Under the pieces are notes generated by a model. It ran no database searches and was not told where the DNA came from. It saw nothing but the letters and a program-made list of their open reading frames with translations. A program made the translations under genes and the position numbers. Shown piece after piece: positions 59,836 to 64,000 of a DNA stretch of 64,000 nucleotides; within the stretch, counting starts at the first letter, position 1; each line of letters begins with the position of its first letter. The DNA is from Lysobacteraceae bacterium (GTDB lineage: Bacteria > Pseudomonadota > Gammaproteobacteria > Xanthomonadales > Xanthomonadaceae), in assembly GCA_023954075.1 (NCBI GenBank), contig JAMLIV010000006.1:1-64000 (forward strand), in the 5' to 3' direction.

Positions 59836-61059
59836 TCATCGGGCGTGGAACCAGCGCGCGACCAGGTCGCGCTCGGCATCGGTCATTTCGGTCAGGTTGC
59901 CGGGCGGCATGATCTTCAGCACCACCGCCTGCTGGTGGATCAGGGCGGCATGGCGTTCGATGGCGTCATCCGTATCGAAGCTCAGTCCCTTGGCCGGTGC
60001 CGCCAGCAGGCTCGGCTGCGCGGCGTGGCAGGCACCGCAGCGCTGGGCGAGGATGCCGCGCAGCGTGGCGGTGGCGGCGGGAAGGCTTGTCGCGGCATCG
60101 ACTGCGGCGCTGCCGGCACCCGGTACGGCGGCTTCGGGATGCGCGGACTGCGCGGCGGGCATCGGCATCGGCCGCAGCCACGCGAATGTCGCCAGCAGCA
60201 GCGCAGCGCCCAGCGCCGGCAGCCACCAGGCGCGCTGGCCGCTGTGCCAGAGCACGAAGAACTGCCGGATGGCCGCCGCCGCGGCCATGAACAGCGCCAG
60301 GACCAGGCCGCTGTGCGGATGCGACCACGCCGCCGCGTAGTGCGTGCTCAGCATCGCGAACACCACCGGCAGGGTGAAGTAGGTGTTGTGCACCGAACGC
60401 TGCTTGCCGCGCGCGCCGTCCAGCGGATTCGGGGGCTCGCCTTTTTCCAGCGCCGCGACCATGCGCTTCTGGCCGGGAATGATCACGAAGAACACGTTGG
60501 CCGACATGATCGTCGCCAGCGCCGCGCCCACCAGCAGGAAGGCCGCGCGCCCGGCGAACAGGTGGGTGGCGATCAGGCACAGCGCCAGCACCAGCACGCC
60601 GACCAGCGCGCCGAGCGCACGATCGCGAAACCCCACCGCCCTGCACACCAGGTCGTAGGCGAGCCACGCGCCCAGCAGCAGCGCGAGCGCGCAGAGCACC
60701 GCCAGCGTGGGCGACAGCGCCATCACGCGCGGATCGACCAGCCATACCTGGGGCGAGACCAGGTACACGATGGAGAACAGGGCAAAACCCGACAGCCAGG
60801 TGGTGTAGCTCTTCCACTTGGACCAGTGCAGGTCGTCGGGCAGCTGCGCCGGCGCGGGCAGGTATTTCTGCTTGTGATAGAAGCCGCCGCCGTGTACCGA
60901 CCAGCTTTCCCCGGCCAGTCCTGGCTGCGCCCGCTTCGGCGCTTTCAGGCCGCGATCGAGCGCGACGAAATAGAACGATTCGCCGATCCAGGCGATCGCC
61001 GCCACCACGTGCAGCCAGCGCAGCAGGAAGGCACCTGCATCGATCCAGAAACCCGCCAT
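59836..61059 (-). CDS. puuD: Urate hydroxylase PuuD (membrane, cytochrome c-fused)
   Basis: 407 residues. Eight or nine membrane helices (about 1-300) form the PuuD domain. Signatures are LRWLHVVAAIAWIGESFYFV at the start and HGGGFYHKQKYLPAPAQLPDDLHWSKWKSY (in part: HGGGFYHKQKY, LHWSKWKSY). A C-terminal cytochrome c follows with the haem motif CGACH near residue 340 and a distal Met in KIMPPGNLT. PuuD oxidises urate to 5-hydroxyisourate, passing electrons to the haem. It is encoded 1 base from uraH, the next enzyme. Confidence 0.93.
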   Translation of the reverse strand: MAGFWIDAGAFLLRWLHVVAAIAWIGESFYFVALDRGLKAPKRAQPGLAGESWSVHGGGFYHKQKYLPAPAQLPDDLHWSKWKSYTTWLSGFALFSIVYLVSPQVWLVDPRVMALSPTLAVLCALALLLGAWLAYDLVCRAVGFRDRALGALVGVLVLALCLIATHLFAGRAAFLLVGAALATIMSANVFFVIIPGQKRMVAALEKGEPPNPLDGARGKQRSVHNTYFTLPVVFAMLSTHYAAAWSHPHSGLVLALFMAAAAAIRQFFVLWHSGQRAWWLPALGAALLLATFAWLRPMPMPAAQSAHPEAAVPGAGSAAVDAATSLPAATATLRGILAQRCGACHAAQPSLLAAPAKGLSFDTDDAIERHAALIHQQAVVLKIMPPGNLTEMTDAERDLVARWFHAR

Positions 61060-61060
61060 A

Positions 61061-61414
61061 TCAACTTCCGCGATAGGTGCTGTAGCTGAAGGGCGAGACC
61101 AGCAGCGGCACGTGGTAGTGGGCACCGGCATCGGCGATGCCGAAGCGCAGCGTCACCACATCGAGGAAAGGCGGCTGCGGCAGCGCCACGCCGGCCTTGG
61201 CGAAGTACTCGCCGACGGCAAAATCCAGTTCGTAGGTGCCGACGGCGAAGGCCTCGCCTTGCAGCAGCGGCGCATCGCAGCGGCCGTCGAGATTGCTGGT
61301 GAAGCGCCCGAGCGCCACGCGCTGCGCGCCTTCGACGCGGAACAGGGAAATCGCGATGCCGGCACCGGGGCCGCCGTGCGCGGTGTCGAGGATGTGGGTG
61401 GTGAGCTTGCCCAT
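61061..61414 (-). CDS. uraH: 5-hydroxyisourate hydrolase
   Basis: 117 residues of the transthyretin-like family. LTTHILDTAHGGPGAG opens with the catalytic His; the strand GRFTSNLDGRCDAPLL contains the catalytic Arg. HYHVPLLVSPFSYSTYRGS is the diagnostic C terminus (YRGS). It hydrolyses 5-hydroxyisourate to OHCU. GGAG lies 8 bases before the ATG at 61414 and only 2 before that at 61420, so 61414 is chosen. Confidence 0.95.
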   Translation of the reverse strand: MGKLTTHILDTAHGGPGAGIAISLFRVEGAQRVALGRFTSNLDGRCDAPLLQGEAFAVGTYELDFAVGEYFAKAGVALPQPPFLDVVTLRFGIADAGAHYHVPLLVSPFSYSTYRGS

Positions 61415-61419
61415 GCGCA

Positions 61420-62475
61420 TCACTCCGGTGCCGCGAAGCCGCAGGCGTCGAAATGCCGATCCAGCGCGGCGATGTCGGCGGCCTTTTCTTCCGGCGTGGC
61501 GAAACTGGCCTCGAAACCGTTGCGCGCCAGGCGGTAGGCGTGGCCGGCATCCAGACCGAGCGCGGCGAAGGTTTCCACGAAGTTCCGGTTGAGGTAGCCG
61601 CCGAAGTAGGCCGGGTCGTCCGAATTGATCATTGCCACGAGGCCGGCATCGAGCAGCTCGCGCAGGTTGTGGCGGGAAAGATCCTCGAATACGCACAGCT
61701 TGACGTTCGACAGCGGGCAGACGGTGAGCGGGATGCGTTCGGCCTTGAGCCGCGCGACGAGCGCGGGATCCTTGAGCGACTGCACGCCGTGGTCGATGCG
61801 CTCGGCGTGGAGCACGTCGAGCGCACTCCGGATGTAGGCGGGCGGGCCTTCCTCGCCGGCGTGCGCGACGCGGCGAAGGCCGAGGTCGCGCGCCTTGGCG
61901 AACACCCGCGCGAACTTCTCCGGCGGGTGGCCGACCTCGCTCGAATCCAGCCCCACGCCGATGAATCGGTCGCGGTACGGCAGGGCCTCTTCCAGCGTCG
62001 CGAATGCGGCGTCTTCCGGCAGATGCCGCAGGAAGCACAGGATCAGCGCGGCGTTCACCCCCAGCGCGCCGCGCGCCTCGTCGCAAGCCCGGGCCAGGCC
62101 GCCGATCACGGTGGAAAACGGCACGCCGCGCTCGGTGTGGGTCTGCGGATCGAAGAAGATTTCCGCGCGTGTGATGCTGTCGGCGCGGGCGCGCTCCAGG
62201 TACGCCCAGGCCATGTCGAAGAAATCCTGCTCGGTCACGAGCACGCTGGCCCCGGCGTAGTAGATGTCCAGAAAACTTTGCAGGTCGGTGAAGGCGTAGG
62301 CGGCGCGCAGCGCCTCCACGCTCGGATACGGCAGGCTCACCCCGTTGCGCTGCGCCAGCACGAAGATGAGCTCGGGCTCCAGCGAGCCTTCGATGTGGAT
62401 GTGCAGCTCGGCCTTGGGCATGGTGCGCACCAGGCGTTCGAGGGCGGGATCAAGCGGCGGTGGCGTCGGGGCCAT
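61420..62475 (-). CDS. Adenine deaminase (adenosine deaminase superfamily)
   Basis: 351 residues. MPKAELHIHIEGSLEPEL has the metal HxH. Further metal or catalytic motifs are HAGEEGPPAYI (His, Glu), DHGVQSLKDPALVARL, LTVCPLSNVKLCV and INSDDPAYFGGYL (two Asp). The LCPLSNVKLC and AGEEGP variants are those of the bacterial adenine deaminase branch rather than adenosine deaminase. It would convert adenine to hypoxanthine, feeding the divergent xdhAB genes. Its stop lies next to the uraH start. The gene starts 101 bases from xdhA. Confidence 0.85.
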   Translation of the reverse strand: MAPTPPPLDPALERLVRTMPKAELHIHIEGSLEPELIFVLAQRNGVSLPYPSVEALRAAYAFTDLQSFLDIYYAGASVLVTEQDFFDMAWAYLERARADSITRAEIFFDPQTHTERGVPFSTVIGGLARACDEARGALGVNAALILCFLRHLPEDAAFATLEEALPYRDRFIGVGLDSSEVGHPPEKFARVFAKARDLGLRRVAHAGEEGPPAYIRSALDVLHAERIDHGVQSLKDPALVARLKAERIPLTVCPLSNVKLCVFEDLSRHNLRELLDAGLVAMINSDDPAYFGGYLNRNFVETFAALGLDAGHAYRLARNGFEASFATPEEKAADIAALDRHFDACGFAAPE

Positions 62476-62575
62476 GGCGTGGTGAGGAAGTGGAAAGCGT
62501 CGAGTCTGCAACAACCCGCAGGTCAAGCGGTAGCGCCGCGCGCGCAGGGACAACCGGCTGCGCTAACCTTCACGC

Positions 62576-63961
62576 ATGAATCCGACGACATTTTCCTTGA
62601 ACGGACGGGCGCTGGACCTGGCCGACGAAAACCCGAAGCAGCCGCTGCTGCGCTGGCTGCGCGAACGCCACCTCACCGGCACCAAGGAGGGCTGCGGCGA
62701 TGGCGACTGCGGTGCCTGCACCGTGGTGCTGCGCGAGCCCGACGGCGCGGGTGGCTCGCACTTCGTCGCGGTCAACAGCTGCCTGCTGCCGATGGGCGCG
62801 CTGCCGGGACGTGAGGTGCTGACGGTCGAAGCCCTGGCCGAGGGCGCGAGCCTGCATCCGGTGCAGCGGGCGATGGTGGACCACGGCGGCTCGCAGTGCG
62901 GCTACTGCACGCCGGGCTTCGTGATGAGCCTGTTCGCCGGCTACTACGAGGGCGAACTCTCCGACCACGCGACGGAAGGCAACCTGTGCCGCTGCACCGG
63001 CTATCGCTCGATCCGCGATGCGGCGGCGGCGCTGCGCATGCACCCGCGCGACACCGACCGGTTCGATGCGCTGCGTGCGGCACCGCGCGCGCCGCAGGGC
63101 GCGGCGGCGCTGGAGGGGTTCCACAGCCCGGCAGCGCTGGCTGATGCGCTGGCGCTGAAAGCCGCGCATCCGGAGGCGGCCTTCATCGCCGGCGGCACCG
63201 ATCTGGGCGTGAACCTCAGCCGCGGGCAGGCCGTCGCGCCGGCGTTCATCGCGCTGGATCGCGTCGTTGAACTGCACGCCATCGACGTGGATGAAACGCG
63301 GGTCCGCATCGGCGCGGGCGTACCGCTGACGCGGATCGAACGCGAACTCGCCGGCCTGTTCCCGGCGCTGGACGAGCTTCTGCCCTGGTTCGCCGCGCGC
63401 CAGGTGCGCAATCGCGCGACCCTCGGCGGGAACCTCGGCTCGGCCTCGCCGATCGGCGACCTCGCGCCGGTGCTGCTGGCGCTGGATGCAACGCTCGAAC
63501 TGGCGGGGCCGAGCGGGCGGCGCAGCGTCGCGCTGGCGGACTTCTTCCTCGACTACCGCAAGACGGCGCGCGCACCGGAGGAGATCATCGTCGCGGTGAC
63601 GCTGCCGCGGCGCGATGACATCGCGCAGGCCGGATACAAGGTCGCCAAACGCCAGACCGACGACATCAGCATCGTTGCCGCCGCGTTCGCGCTGGCGCGC
63701 GATGCGCAGGGTGTCGTCACGCACGCGCGGCTCGCGTTCGGCGGGGTGGCCGCCACGCCGAAGCGTGCGCTGGAGGTGGAAGCCGCGCTGCTCGGCAAGC
63801 CACTCGATGCCGCCGCCGTGGAAACTGCGCGCACCGCGCTGACGCAGGCGTTCACGCCGCTCTCCGACCACCGCGCCAGCGCCGCCTACCGCCGCGCGCT
63901 GTGCGGCAACCTGTTCGCGAAATTCGCGCGCGAAAAGCTCGGCGTGGAGGGCGCGGCATGA
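62576..63961 (+). CDS. xdhA: Xanthine dehydrogenase small subunit (2Fe-2S and FAD)
   Basis: 461 residues. A [2Fe-2S] ferredoxin-like domain has GCGDGDCGACTVVL (about 38-52). A second [2Fe-2S] helical domain has QCGYCTPGFVMSL and LCRCTGYRSI (about 105-150). The FAD domain (about 180-340) has FIAGGTDLGVNL and RNRATLGGNLGSASPIGDLAP (in part). A CO dehydrogenase flavoprotein C-terminal domain follows. With XdhB it oxidises hypoxanthine and xanthine to urate, electrons going to NAD+. Its stop overlaps the xdhB ATG (ATGA). Confidence 0.96.
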   Translation: MNPTTFSLNGRALDLADENPKQPLLRWLRERHLTGTKEGCGDGDCGACTVVLREPDGAGGSHFVAVNSCLLPMGALPGREVLTVEALAEGASLHPVQRAMVDHGGSQCGYCTPGFVMSLFAGYYEGELSDHATEGNLCRCTGYRSIRDAAAALRMHPRDTDRFDALRAAPRAPQGAAALEGFHSPAALADALALKAAHPEAAFIAGGTDLGVNLSRGQAVAPAFIALDRVVELHAIDVDETRVRIGAGVPLTRIERELAGLFPALDELLPWFAARQVRNRATLGGNLGSASPIGDLAPVLLALDATLELAGPSGRRSVALADFFLDYRKTARAPEEIIVAVTLPRRDDIAQAGYKVAKRQTDDISIVAAAFALARDAQGVVTHARLAFGGVAATPKRALEVEAALLGKPLDAAAVETARTALTQAFTPLSDHRASAAYRRALCGNLFAKFAREKLGVEGAA

Positions 63962-64000
63962 GCCAGGATCCTTCACGGCTGACGCACGAAAGCGCCGGCG
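63958..64000 (+). CDS. xdhB: Xanthine dehydrogenase molybdenum subunit, N-terminal end (partial)
   Basis: Only 14 codons are in the window (MSQDPSRLTHESAG). The sequence H-E-S-A-G is how XdhB begins its first domain, and the 4-base overlap with xdhA fits the usual xdhAB operon. The molybdopterin domains lie beyond the right edge, so identity rests mainly on context. Confidence 0.7.
   Translation, partial: MSQDPSRLTHESAG

Overview
The window is GC-rich (about two thirds G+C) bacterial chromosome, densely packed with genes on both strands. Gene content points to a gammaproteobacterium of the order Lysobacterales (Xanthomonadales). The signs are an sX13-like small RNA just beyond polA, the rsmG-parA-parB run, the def-fmt-rsmB-DUF4390-kinase block, a topoisomerase I with a lysine/alanine tail, and a secreted protease ending in a phenylalanine-rich tag. 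The family cannot be fixed from sequence alone. No rRNA, tRNA, CRISPR array or replication origin was seen.

Region by region. 1-2.3 kb: the tail of an acyltransferase, a truncated roadblock-like gene, an IS256-family transposase scar, a class V aminotransferase and the three-hairpin sRNA. 2.5-10.1 kb: polA, a DUF2782 protein, an aldehyde dehydrogenase, a GST-like protein, hemB, a nested inverted-repeat element and a Bax-inhibitor-1 protein. 10.3-16.0 kb: an SPFH fragment-sized protein, rsmG-parA-parB, and an opposing compact phospholipid operon (CDP-alcohol phosphotransferase, PlsC-type acyltransferase, CdsA-like), with a small MscS channel gene just upstream on the same strand. 16.1-31.3 kb: mostly metabolic housekeeping (PYROXD2-like oxidoreductase, MgtE, AMP nucleosidase, a serine hydrolase lipoprotein, malic enzyme, rsgA, a tandem universal stress protein, pyruvate kinase, isocitrate dehydrogenase).

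31.3-36.1 kb is the accessory segment. A histidine kinase and a NarL-type regulator lie either side of two low-GC genes of unknown function, followed by a HigBA-like toxin-antitoxin pair. The block is bounded by intact icd on the left and a decayed internal fragment of an icd copy on the right. The right end abuts an NtrY-like kinase whose usual regulator partner is not next to it.

36.1-48.4 kb is a typical translation/competence/topoisomerase block (ntrY-like, DUF4390, rsmB, fmt, def; then LysM, dprA, smg, an RDD-pilin fusion, topA). 48.5-58.2 kb holds small exported proteins, two SDR oxidoreductases, a large M12-type metalloprotease with adhesin-like repeats, tex and a Na+/H+ antiporter. 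58.3-59.8 kb is a BglII-like restriction enzyme with an MT-A70 methyltransferase. The window ends in a purine-catabolism cluster: puuD, uraH and adenine deaminase on one strand, and xdhA-xdhB diverging. Together these carry adenine via hypoxanthine and xanthine to urate and on to 2-oxo-4-hydroxy-4-carboxy-5-ureidoimidazoline.
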